From Rhypophila decipiens (lineage: Eukaryota > Ascomycota > Sordariomycetes > Sordariales > Naviculisporaceae), in the NCBI GenBank assembly GCA_033297075.1, contig MU858051.1, forward strand, positions 647,186-711,185: a stretch of 64,000 nucleotides of DNA. Direction: 5' to 3'. The notes beneath the pieces were generated by a model, which saw only the letters and a list, made by a program, of their open reading frames with translations, did not search any database and had not been told where the DNA came from. A program made the position numbers and the translations under genes. Below, piece after piece: positions 56,365 to 64,000 of this stretch (positions are counted from its first letter, which is position 1; every line of letters begins with the position of its first letter).

Positions 56365-56419
56365 TGTTGCAATATAGACTCAGCTAGTCTTGGTGCGATT
56401 AACGTTTTACCGGATGACA
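56365..56419 (+). repeat. 3' LTR of miniature element
   Basis: 55 bp, identical to the 5' LTR, preceded by polypurine GGGGGAG and followed by CTTTT. Confidence 0.85.
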
Positions 56420-56549
56420 CTTTTAACTTGGCGGTAAAACTGAGAATATACGTAGGTATGTTTTAGCGCCTAAATCTCGAGCGCCTACTCTAACTCACAT
56501 CAAGTCTCGAAAGTAGGACGTGGTGCAAAGGTTCCCTAAATCTCCCATC

Positions 56550-57400
56550 TTAGCGACCATTGAACCGGCGGTAAAATAGCTCCACAGCTTGGTATCTTCG
56601 TATGTCCTCTCTGATCAGTGACCCCCAGCCCGAGGCGGAACAACAACAATTCTGTTCGACTTCGTGCTTGAGAAATTGGCTGAAGAAGAAAATGTGGTCG
56701 TCTATAGCAAGTGAGTCGAAGCTGGGAGTACCGTTTCTTGTGAGCTTCCTTGCTTGGTCCGCACTCAGCGGAGGATGGTAATCATGGTATGGCACCGGAA
56801 CCTGCGGCGACCGCTCAAGTTGACGTTTCTCTATCCAGATGTTCTCCCATGTGGGCCTGTTGTAACGTGAAGGGTTGCGGAATCGACAGCAATGTCGATC
56901 ATACCACTGCTAAAGGGGCTTGGGGATGGTCAGTACCACGAGAAAGTCATATGCTCTGGGGTAAGGGGTCAGAGCTTACGACTCTCTCCTGACAGGCGGC
57001 TCTGAGTCGACGACCGGACTTGCCGTCACGGTCTTTTTGGATTTCTCCTTCAGCAACGACATTTTTTGTCGGTACGGGATTCGCTGAGATGTTCTTTAGG
57101 TGGAGCGGAAACAAGTAGAAAGATGGATTCTGGGCCTGCAGCCTCTGAGTCGCTGCCTGAAGCCCAATTATTTGCTCGCCAGCCACATCATCCTGCTGCG
57201 AAGCCTTCCATCGGCACACTCCGTCCGGGCCGAGTGCCCACTGGGCGCCCCCCCGATATCAGCACAATTGTTTTGATTCATCCTGTGACGCCAACCGAAA
57301 CAGCAAACAATCTCATCCACAGTAGGCCTCACGGCATTGTGCATAAGAGAAGTTTTACCGGGCTCATCAGCTGCGACTGCAGCACACCATCATGAAAGCA
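56550..57400 (-). pseudogene. Broken or partial hypothetical gene between two retroelements
   Basis: A 3' exon (56550-56906, 118 residues to TAA) joins over a 73-nt intron (GTAAGC ... TTTAGCAG) to an exon at 56980-57258. The sequence is coding-like: R-P-T-W-E-N-I-W-I-E-K-R-Q-L, Y-H-D-Y-H-P-P-L-S-A-D-Q-A-R-K, F-F-F-S-Q-F-L-K-H-E-V-E-Q. Neither exon has an ATG, and the upstream exon is blocked at about 57258. Across a G7 run (57248-57254) coding-like sequence continues in another frame (V-D-E-I-V-C-C-F-G-W-R-H-R-M-N-Q-N-N-C-A-D-I-G-G) to about 57400, which suggests a frameshift in the G run. The solo LTR starts only 50 bp beyond. I do not recognise the family. Confidence 0.4.
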
Positions 57401-57448
57401 CGATAAGGCCGGCCCATAAGACCCAGGACATCACAGAACAAAGATTAG

Positions 57449-57913
57449 TGTCAACCTGCACTCAAGGTGGGTCTCAGACTGTAAGGCAGGATGCCTAACG
57501 GGGTTTGACAGTGATATAAGGAGGTTGATCGGACAAGTACGTGTGCACTGTTACTATAAGCAGGCTGCGCTAACTAAGAGCTTGTTGAGTGAACAAGATA
57601 GTAGACAATGAACTTTAGTTCGGAACTTGATTGCTTGCGTGAGGAGTCTAAGAATCCTCGGACGGGGAATGCTGCGCATTCCCCTAATATATAGAAAACT
57701 ATCTAGATGTAGTAACTATGTACCTATGTACCGGACCCGTGGACCCAACACCCCGGGTCTCCGGGTCCTGAGTCCCTTGTCCTAGGGGCCCGACCCCGGG
57801 TCACTCGGGTCCATTATAATTGGTCATACTTACTCAAGTAGGTCATGCACCTCAACCTTGGCTGATTGACTAGCAGGCCTTGTGTAGGGCTAGTCATGAC
57901 CTGGGTCGTGACA
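57449..57913 (-). mobile_element. Solo LTR candidate, Ty3/gypsy-type ends
   Basis: 465 bp bounded by a perfect 5-bp inverted repeat: on the minus strand it begins TGTCACGACC and ends GGTTGACA. TGTCACGACC is a common start of fungal gypsy LTRs. Flanks are ATTAG (57444-57448) and ACTAG (57914-57918), a target duplication with one C/T difference. Inside are a TATATA box, a perfect 9-bp hairpin GGGGAATGC/GCATTCCCC at 57665-57685 and a dense cluster of GGGTC/GACCC motifs at 57730-57812. No second copy or internal genes are in the window. Confidence 0.5.
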
Positions 57914-58142
57914 ACTAGCTTTCATGAAATACAGTGTTAGGAAGAAACTTTGAAGAATCCTAATCCTAGTTCTGGAGGGCAGTAAGCCGGACAGCCATTT
58001 TTAGTCTTGTGTTTTAAGAATACGTATTGTGGTGGGTTGCTGATTAGACGCGCGGTTAGAGAGGAACTTTCGTACGTGGAATAAAAATAGCTTTTAGGCG
58101 CGCCTATCCGAATACTATTGAAACTGAATCTACTTTCTGAAA

Positions 58143-58679
58143 CTAATGTTTCGTGTTTATCTTAAACAAACATCTTGGGTCATCGAGACTGAAATCCGTT
58201 TCTTTCCCTGGCAGTCCCCCCTTATTCCCCATTGATCTACTGGTGGATCTACTAGTTGTCTCTACCTGCTCTCGAGACGTCCTCCCATCTGAAGTGGACG
58301 GGCTAGCTTCGGTCTCCGTTTGAGGAAGCTCATGCAGCTCGGCCTCTTCTGCTTTGTTCGATCCCTCTGCATTGCCTTTGTCGATCGTATAAATCACCAC
58401 GAGCCGCGGACCTGATAGTCGATATTCTTGAACTTTGCGACCGGCCAATCGCTTGACGTTACGCAGTCGGTGACGCCTCACCTTCTCTGGGACTGTTTCG
58501 GGCTCGAGCATGAATACTCGGGCCTCGACGTGTGGGTGCTCGATGGGCGTGGAATCCGAGGAGTAGCGCATCACCCTGCGGACATTGCTGTGGGGCTCTT
58601 CCCTAACGAGACTTCCAAGCGCAAATTCCGCATCGAGTTGGGGAAAAGGGGTAGGTTGCTCCGGCAACGGATCGATCAT
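58143..58679 (-). CDS. Hypothetical protein, about 178 residues (start uncertain)
   Basis: Open frame to TAG at 58143-58145. The first in-frame ATG is 58677-58679 (M-I-D-P-L-P-E-Q-P-T); the frame is open 16 codons or more further up and a possible acceptor (CAATCAACAG) lies at about 58730, so an upstream exon near 58951 is possible. The product is hydrophilic with a basic centre (V-R-R-H-R-L-R-N-V-K-R-L-A-G-R-K), an L-V-V-I-Y-T-I-D strand and an acidic/Ser-rich tail. No signal peptide, span or known motif. It lies in the accessory end and could be an orphan or a remnant. Confidence 0.35.
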   Translation of the reverse strand: MIDPLPEQPTPFPQLDAEFALGSLVREEPHSNVRRVMRYSSDSTPIEHPHVEARVFMLEPETVPEKVRRHRLRNVKRLAGRKVQEYRLSGPRLVVIYTIDKGNAEGSNKAEEAELHELPQTETEASPSTSDGRTSREQVETTSRSTSRSMGNKGGLPGKETDFSLDDPRCLFKINTKH

Positions 58680-59934
58680 GGAGACGGGGACCGGGGTGTC
58701 GTGTATCACGGCCGTCAATTTTTGGTATGTCGACTGTTGATTGAAAAAGTTGGATGTTTATGATGCCGCTCTTCCTGATGAGGTGCAAACATGGCAAAGT
58801 TCCTGACGAAGTGAGACACTTCGGCGACTTTGGGCGCAGACTGCAGCTCTGGTAATTCGCTGCACCAATAGAAAGGCAGCAGGGACTCGGCAGAAGGGTG
58901 CTGTATCGGTACCTTTCCTCTATCGTCTCGATCATTACCCCGCCTCAACATGTGCCAAATGCTTCAAAGACAAATTTTGTGATTGGATTGTCGTCACGTG
59001 CATGTTAAACCACGATAAGAACATCGTACCTCAGAAGAGGCCCACTTCCTAATCTCGATTACTGTGTGCACACTCCGAATTACTTTGTTTTCACCGTGAC
59101 CAGTCATACCAGCAGGGCTACGTCGACTGAACTTACTTTCACACCGTTACCGCGATCACGGCTACGGGATAATGGCTCGAAGAATGGAATATCCATCCAC
59201 AATCGCACGCAACTCTGCCATCTGTTAAATCCGGTAACAGCTGTGATGAAATTTCATCTATGCGAGTAGATGAGTTCCTCGCTCCTCGTAGGTAATACAT
59301 CATATATGAGAGTCTTTTAAATGCCTTTTCAACCCCTGGAAAAGCGGTGCTTCATATAGCTGACCTTTGGATTTCCATTACTAGCTATACTTTTTTTTTA
59401 TGAAATGAAAATATTTGGCGGATGACAGTGAAAGCCAATTACATGCGGGTACACCTGAATACTTCTTGGTGTGTCACATGATTGCCCCACTCCGGCACGC
59501 CCCACATATCCTCCAACACAGGCAGCAGCAGGTCGCTGGCACGATTTGCCCCAACTTCACCTGTCCCCACGCGTCGCGGCAGCGTCCATGAAGTCTGCAT
59601 GAAAACGACGTTGCTACTCGCACTCTTTCTGCACGTCCGGTTTTCGCTGCCGATCTTGTCCTTTTCACGAATTTCCGGACACTATTCCTGTCTGCGCGCC
59701 TGACATTTGTTCAGCTTCTTCTCCTCCTGAATCACCAGACCCTGTCGAGCCTTACTTCTCCTTGTGTCTGCTCCTCCCTGAATCCACTTGAGTCAAAGAT
59801 CACTCCTAAAATGTGAGTATGACTAAGCGACCGAGCCCCAAATCAAGGAGATGGTCACCCAACAAGGACGCCAACTAACATCGGCAGCTCCTTCGCCTCA
59901 GACAAAGCGATAGACGTCGAACAAGACGTCGACC
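58680..59934. other. Intergenic region with 5' UTR intron of the F-box gene
   Basis: The right end contains GTGAGTATG (59814) ... CTAAC ... GGCAG (59887), a well-formed intron of about 74 nt in the 5' UTR of the gene starting at 59935. The rest is AT-rich without a gene. Confidence 0.45.
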
Positions 59935-61002
59935 ATGACTTCCCTTCCGCCTCCCCGTTATTGCTCTGTTGCCGAGTACCAAGTCTGTGAGGAAGAGGCC
60001 GAGGCCATTATACGAACAACGACATACCATCGCAATGAACTCCCTCGCTCAGTAATATGGTTCTCGCCTCGCCATCATACCAGCATTCATTCGTCAATAG
60101 CAACACCTTTCCCGCGCGCTCCTCAAGTGGGACTCGGCGCGCTTGGTCGGCTACCCCTCGAGCTCCTCTATGAGGTATTATTATGTCTGGACATGCGCTC
60201 GATATTCAAGTTACGACAAACAAATCTCAGATCCAGACAAGTGGTAGACTCTCTCAGGCAATATCACCTAGTCGTCTCGCATGGACTAAATCTTCTCTGC
60301 GCCTTATTACGGACACGACTTGCCATCGACGTTTCTCTATCCGACTTTTTCTACGCATTATGCACCAAGGCTTGTAGATTTTGTGGCGAGTTTGGCGGCT
60401 TTATATCCCTTCTTACTTGGGATCGATCCTGCTTTAGATGCCTCCAAGTGGCCCCGGAAACCCAGGTGCAAACCCTTTCCGCTGCTCGGAAGCAATTCCA
60501 CTTGTCCAAGGTCCAGTTGGGTCAACTGCGGTCCTTCAAGACTTTGCCTGGGAGATATACGCCCGAGGAATCCACATACAAATCCCACGTCACGGTCGTT
60601 TCTGCTTATCAGGCCTTGTTGCTCTCTGGGCAGCAGCCGAATTCACAAACGCGGGCACAACTAGTGAACTGGGGACGACAAAATCCAAGGTTCAACTTTA
60701 TGGGCTCGTGCGCGCTTCCTTATTATGATGGGCGAACCCGCAGAGTTGAACACGGTATGTCGTGTGGTGGGTGTCAACTTGCTGTCGAAAGGGACATTTA
60801 CGACTCCACGGTCCAGCTTCCGGACTCAGAATGGACACTCGCAGTTCGTAACAAGGTGTATACGCAAGATGGCTTTTTGGAACATTTCCGGTGGTGTAAA
60901 CTGGCACAGCTCTTGTGGATATTGAGTGACCAAGGTAACCGGCAGCCACCTGAGCTGCCGGAGGTTGTTCGAGTAAAAGGCTACTTCGGGAATAGAGAGT
61001 AA
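59935..61002 (+). CDS. F-box domain protein
   Basis: Single coding exon, 355 residues. An F-box sits at about residues 69-110 (L-G-R-L-P-L-E-L-L-Y-E-V-L-L-C-L-D-M-R-S, I-F-K-L-R-Q-T-N-L-R-S). Further on are cysteine pairs that may bind metal: C-R-F-C-G-E-F ... C-F-R-C at about 146-176, and C-G-G-C near 280. F-box proteins are the substrate receptors of SCF ubiquitin ligases; this family is expanded in Pezizomycotina and its targets are unknown. A leader intron lies in the 5' UTR. No repeats such as LRR or WD40 follow the F-box. Confidence 0.82.
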   Translation: MTSLPPPRYCSVAEYQVCEEEAEAIIRTTTYHRNELPRSVIWFSPRHHTSIHSSIATPFPRAPQVGLGALGRLPLELLYEVLLCLDMRSIFKLRQTNLRSRQVVDSLRQYHLVVSHGLNLLCALLRTRLAIDVSLSDFFYALCTKACRFCGEFGGFISLLTWDRSCFRCLQVAPETQVQTLSAARKQFHLSKVQLGQLRSFKTLPGRYTPEESTYKSHVTVVSAYQALLLSGQQPNSQTRAQLVNWGRQNPRFNFMGSCALPYYDGRTRRVEHGMSCGGCQLAVERDIYDSTVQLPDSEWTLAVRNKVYTQDGFLEHFRWCKLAQLLWILSDQGNRQPPELPEVVRVKGYFGNRE

Positions 61003-61155
61003 TTGACAAGAATCGTGCAAACTATTTGACCACTATATTACACTACATTGGCTTCCTATAAAGTGTTGTCCAAGCAGAAAGTATCCCGCAACCCGACAAA
61101 ATTGCACACCCTCTAGCCCATACTTCACCCCTCCCCACGGGCTACAAGCCCTGCT

Positions 61156-61358
61156 TTACTCCTCCATAACTTCTCCCATCTGGTTCATGTATTTCACGTC
61201 CGCATTTGGCTTGACCAGATGGTTTTGACAATAATTCTTGGAATCCTTGCCCCATTCCTTTGTAACGGGACTGCATTTGACGTTGGTTCCCGCGCGCGCG
61301 GCGCACTGGATGAACTCCATCTCTTTCTTGCACCCGCATGTGTACTTGATTGCTTGAG
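61156..61358 (-). CDS. Small cysteine-containing protein, 3' exon (tentative)
   Basis: A frame of 66 residues ending at TAA 61156-61158: Y-T-C-G-C-K-K-E-M-E-F-I-Q-C-A-A, V-K-C-S-P-V-T-K-E-W-G-K, N-Y-C-Q-N-H-L-V-K-P-N. Five cysteines and balanced charge suggest a real small protein. The frame is closed upstream by TAG; a CGCCAG acceptor stands just before 61358, and an ATG with a hydrophobic stretch (M-I-A-V-L-L-F-L) lies at 61431-61433, so a short signal-peptide exon is conceivable, but its donor (GTCGGT) is weak. It might be a small secreted protein; not proven. Confidence 0.3.
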
Positions 61359-61485
61359 TCTGGCGCCCCTATATAGGGGGGCTACTAAACTGGTCTGTCG
61401 AAACCGACCTAAGAATAGCAACACGGCAATCATCTGTCAAGTTCCATATCTCTTCATTTCACAAACCAGAATGAGGACTACAGTG

Positions 61486-61692
61486 GATCTACTGGTAGTC
61501 TGAGTCACAGAAAGCACCTCGAGTTTAGATAATGGATTTATATCTACCAGTAGAGTAGGTCTGAGTTGTAGAGAGCATTGGAAATTCAGGGAATGAGATT
61601 TGAGAATAGGATCTACCAGTAGATCTGCTAATAGGTCTGAGTCGCAGAGAGCATTAGGAATTTAGGGAATGGGATTTGGGAATAAAATCTAC
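61486..61692. repeat. Three diverged tandem repeats of about 55-76 bp
   Basis: Copies begin at about 61486, 61542 and 61611, each opening ATCTAC(C/T)(A/G)GTAG, then GTCTGAGT and AGAGAGCAT(T), with copies 2 and 3 sharing a longer tail (GGGAATG(A/G)GATTTG(A/G)GAATA). A further ATCTAC follows at 61687. Confidence 0.7.
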
Positions 61693-62630
61693 AAAACTGC
61701 GTATCTAGCCTTCCAACAACCCGGCTTAAGGCATGCAATTCTTTGTAACGCAGCTTGAGCGACCCCAGCGGTCGGTAGGGCGGTAGTATAGATGTTATAG
61801 GTTGGCTGGGTCGCCTGGCATACTTCTGCCGTGTTTTGTGCGGATTGACAGCTGGCATTGAGGATGATAGCTTTAATTGCATAGTAGGTCTATCTAAAAT
61901 AGTGCATGCAGACAGTGAGAATCTTATCCTTCTTTTTGGAACAGCCCCTGATGCTCTCCCGCTGAAGTCGCGCTGATTGCCTGGCTCTACCCTGCCCAAG
62001 GCTTTCCTGATCACTTTGACTGTGGGGAATCTCAGTCTGTCGGGATCACCGAAGTAAAGGAAGCCACCATGCTGGATTGTCAAGGTCACCGAACGTGATG
62101 AGCTCGCAGGTGTCGACCCAGTTCGGGTCCTGGCGAGCGAGGGCGGCTTGCCAGTCGAACGAGATATGCTTTGGGTATCGACAGTTTGGGAAAGGTGATA
62201 AAAAGGAAGGGGAAAGGGAAGGGAAAAGGGGGGAAAGGGAAGGGGACCCCCTATATATAGTCGCAGACACCAGTGACACAAGTGACAGCGCGACATCGGC
62301 GAACGTGCTCTCCCTCGCTTGTCTCCTCGGATAGTTGACACAACAAAGGAGTCGATGAAGCCGCCTCATTGGTGTTCTTGGCCCCCAGGGAATGGCTCTT
62401 GCTTGAAGACCCATCCAGCATCTCAAGGTGGCACATTCTTGATGGGTTGTCTATTTGAAGTTATAGAGAGTCTCGGCACCAACGGCCAAAATGTCCATTC
62501 GTGTGCTCCTGAGGGATCAGACTAAGAAAACCGCACCGGAGGACATGAGGGAAGAGAAAGGCCAGGAATATACAAAGGCACCTAGGCCAAGTTGGGCAGG
62601 AAAAAGAACCCACTTGAATAACCTACAGTT
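61693..62630. other. Intergenic region with a polypurine tract
   Basis: No convincing gene; minus-strand frames of 126 and 237 codons overlap each other out of phase. A pure purine run of 47 nt lies at 62200-62246, followed by CCCCCTATATATAG. Confidence 0.45.
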
Positions 62631-64000
62631 TTAGGACACAGTGCCGTGGATCCGACGGGCATGGTTTTGGAGATGCATTTTGTGGTCCAGCGGCATCGCG
62701 CAAACTCGGCATTGGAGCCTGTCATCCTCCCGGAGGTTTGCCAGGTGCCGTCGCCTGAAGTGTTTCGTCAAGTCACCAGAGGTGTAGAATAGGTGAATGA
62801 GTTTATCGATGCGGGGATCATCTGGCTCGAGACAGAGCGCTTCACCAACGCAAAGGAAGCACCTTCTTGGCCTGTCTTCGTCTCTCGTTATAAAGATGGA
62901 CATGGCAGCAACATGTAAACGGCTGCTCATAGGAGGGTCGCTTTTGACGGACTGCTGTGCAATATTAGCGGTAGAACTGTTATTGCGGCACGTAGCTGGT
63001 CCTTCCACCACAGCGCAGTAGGCCACAATCGCGTTGATCGCAGCATCTCTTCGCTGGTATTGACCTTCAATTGAAGCTTCGACTGGGGCCATGAGGGCAT
63101 CCACCAATCGCTTCTGAGCGGGGCGCATTGTGCAGTTGGAGGCCTCGACCGTCGAGTCCTCAACCAAGCCAAGGCCGTTGAGTTGGGCCTCGATGTCGAC
63201 TACGGCTTGTTTATCGGTCCACTCGTCCCTGATCTGCTGTTTAAGGGCTCGCTTGAGCCTCTGCTTCTCACTCCGGAGCTTGCGAACCGCGTCATTATAC
63301 TCGTCCATGGCCATGCGCGAGCGCTTTCGTCGTTGACGGAGTTCCTCGATGTGGCGGACCAGCTGTTTGATGGTGGGGTGGAGATTGATGGATGCCGCTT
63401 GGTCAGCTGTCAGATCTACGGGACGTCGTTTGCTGATGGAATGGCCGATGCTGCAGGATGCCTGTACCAAAGCATCCTGCGGCTTCAGTCCACGGATGAT
63501 TGCATATGGGTCTCCCACAATTTGACGCCCGAGGTAGTGCCTTTGGAACGGAGTCGAGTTTGCGTGGTCTAGCATAAGGTTCCTAGTCGCATCGCTCACC
63601 TCATCTGTCAGACCATTAGCTAGGAATTTTCTTAAGGTGGCGCGAGACAAAACCCACTGCTCCTGTCAAACACATTACCGGCATTGTACCGCAAATTATA
63701 CGGGATTGTCGGCACTTCCATCCCTGCAATCTCACCACACCTTTTGATCCAGCCTGCCATCATCCCGTAGCTGATGAGCTCGTTTGACGATATCTCGTAG
63801 CCAACCAGTGTCTTGATGGCGCGGCGGAAAATGTAGATATCCTTCATGCTAGCCTTCAGCGGTATAGTAACCGCATTTCATTCTCTCAGTCGGGAAATGA
63901 TCGGCATTGTTGTCAAGCTTGTTAAGAAGCATGCGTCGGAAATATTCGAATACGACGGTGTCCTTGTCTTTTTGATTATAGAAGATGGGCGGGTCGGCTT
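62631..64000 (-). pseudogene. DUF3435 ('FluG-domain') tyrosine-recombinase-like gene with C2H2 tail, frameshifted, 3' part
   Basis: Exons 62631-63604 and 63658 upward, with a 53-nt intron (GTGGGT ... CTGACAG), continue past the window end. Reading in: D-H-F-P-T-E-R-M-K-C-G-Y-Y-T-A-E-G, then M-K-D-I-Y-I-F-R-R-A, L-R-Y-N-A-G (the Arg box), and D-H-A-N-S-T-P-F-Q-R-H-Y-L-G-R, whose Tyr is the likely nucleophile. A basic coiled region and two C2H2-like fingers (C-F-L-C ... H-F-R-R-R-H; C-R-V-C ... H-A-R-R-I-H) close it. Between G-Y-Y-T-A-E-G and M-K-D-I-Y an extra T (63850 or nearby) makes a TAG and shifts the frame, so this copy is probably dead. The family is related to Crypton/Starship recombinases. 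Confidence 0.7.

Larger units (their letters stand above)
56100..56419 (+). mobile_element. Complete miniature LTR retroelement (TRIM/SMART-like)
   Basis: 320 bp. Two identical 55-bp direct repeats (56100-56154 and 56365-56419) begin TG and end CA. The flanks are CTTTT on both sides (56095-56099 and 56420-56424), a 5-bp target-site duplication. Right after the 5' repeat lies GGTTATGAGCCC (56155-56166), complementary to the anticodon arm of initiator tRNA-Met, which is the copia-type half-tRNA primer site. Right before the 3' repeat is the purine run GGGGGAG (56358-56364). There is no open frame, so it depends on another element. Identical LTRs point to recent insertion. The LTRs are shorter than in most TRIMs. 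Confidence 0.85.

Noticed and set aside
61628..62426. Minus-strand frames of 126 and 237 codons
   Set aside because: They overlap in different phases, include the purine-tract translation, lack clear ATG or splice support and show no family.
62631..64000. Starship captain and element boundary
   Set aside because: DUF3435 alone is not enough; the gene is frameshifted, carries a C2H2 tail typical of the wider FluG-domain family, and no element ends or cargo order are visible.
1..64000. CRISPR array, bacterial operon or rRNA genes
   Set aside because: No regularly spaced repeats or rRNA signatures; the gene structure is eukaryotic throughout.

Overview
This is nuclear DNA of a filamentous ascomycete (Pezizomycotina; the protein-coding genes look most like Sordariomycetes, but I would not go lower). 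The grounds are short GT-AG introns with CTAAC/CTGAC-type branch points, about 20 protein genes at low density on both strands, and typical families: ADP1-type ABCG transporter, SAT4/rhodopsin-like membrane proteins, ankyrin-CorA fusion, PRM10/ThrE, F-box, DUF3435. Exon joins below were worked out by hand from splice sites and reading frame.

Layout. 0-11.5 kb: 5' part of a class I/II aminotransferase (-), ADP1-like ABC transporter (+), a mitoribosomal protein (-) divergent from the ribosome-assembly GTPase NOG2 (+), and a small conserved-looking protein (+). 11.5-20.3 kb: a putative zinc protease (+) bracketed by a 68-bp direct repeat, a relic of an ABCC transporter N-terminus, an ankyrin-CorA protein (-) and an ankyrin/STAND-type protein (-). 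20.8-31.3 kb: membrane-anchored amidase (-), WrbA-type flavodoxin (-), MFS permease (-) and a single-pass protein with PPxY motifs (-). 33.5-42.9 kb: a seven-exon mitochondrial-carrier-like gene (-) with a Pol III-like element in one intron, a large multipass protein (+) and a C2H2-like zinc-finger protein (+). 45-55.4 kb: rhodopsin-like protein (+), PRM10 (-), a second rhodopsin-like gene (-) with an in-frame stop, and a Mid2-like surface protein (-). 55.4-64 kb is the accessory end: a complete miniature LTR element with target-site duplication, a broken gene, a solo LTR, an F-box gene, a small cysteine-containing ORF, tandem repeats, and a frameshifted DUF3435 ('FluG-domain') tyrosine-recombinase-like gene running off the window end.

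The two most notable things are (1) the WrbA-type gene ends in UGA CUA G, the known high-readthrough stop context, followed in frame by a 57-codon extension that ends in a CaaX prenylation box (CLIQ); and (2) a 320-bp intact miniature LTR retroelement at 56100-56419 with identical 55-bp LTRs, a CTTTT target duplication, a primer site matching the anticodon arm of initiator tRNA-Met, a polypurine tract and tRNA-like A/B boxes inside. There is no sign of one coordinated pathway; the genes are mostly independent housekeeping, transport and membrane functions.
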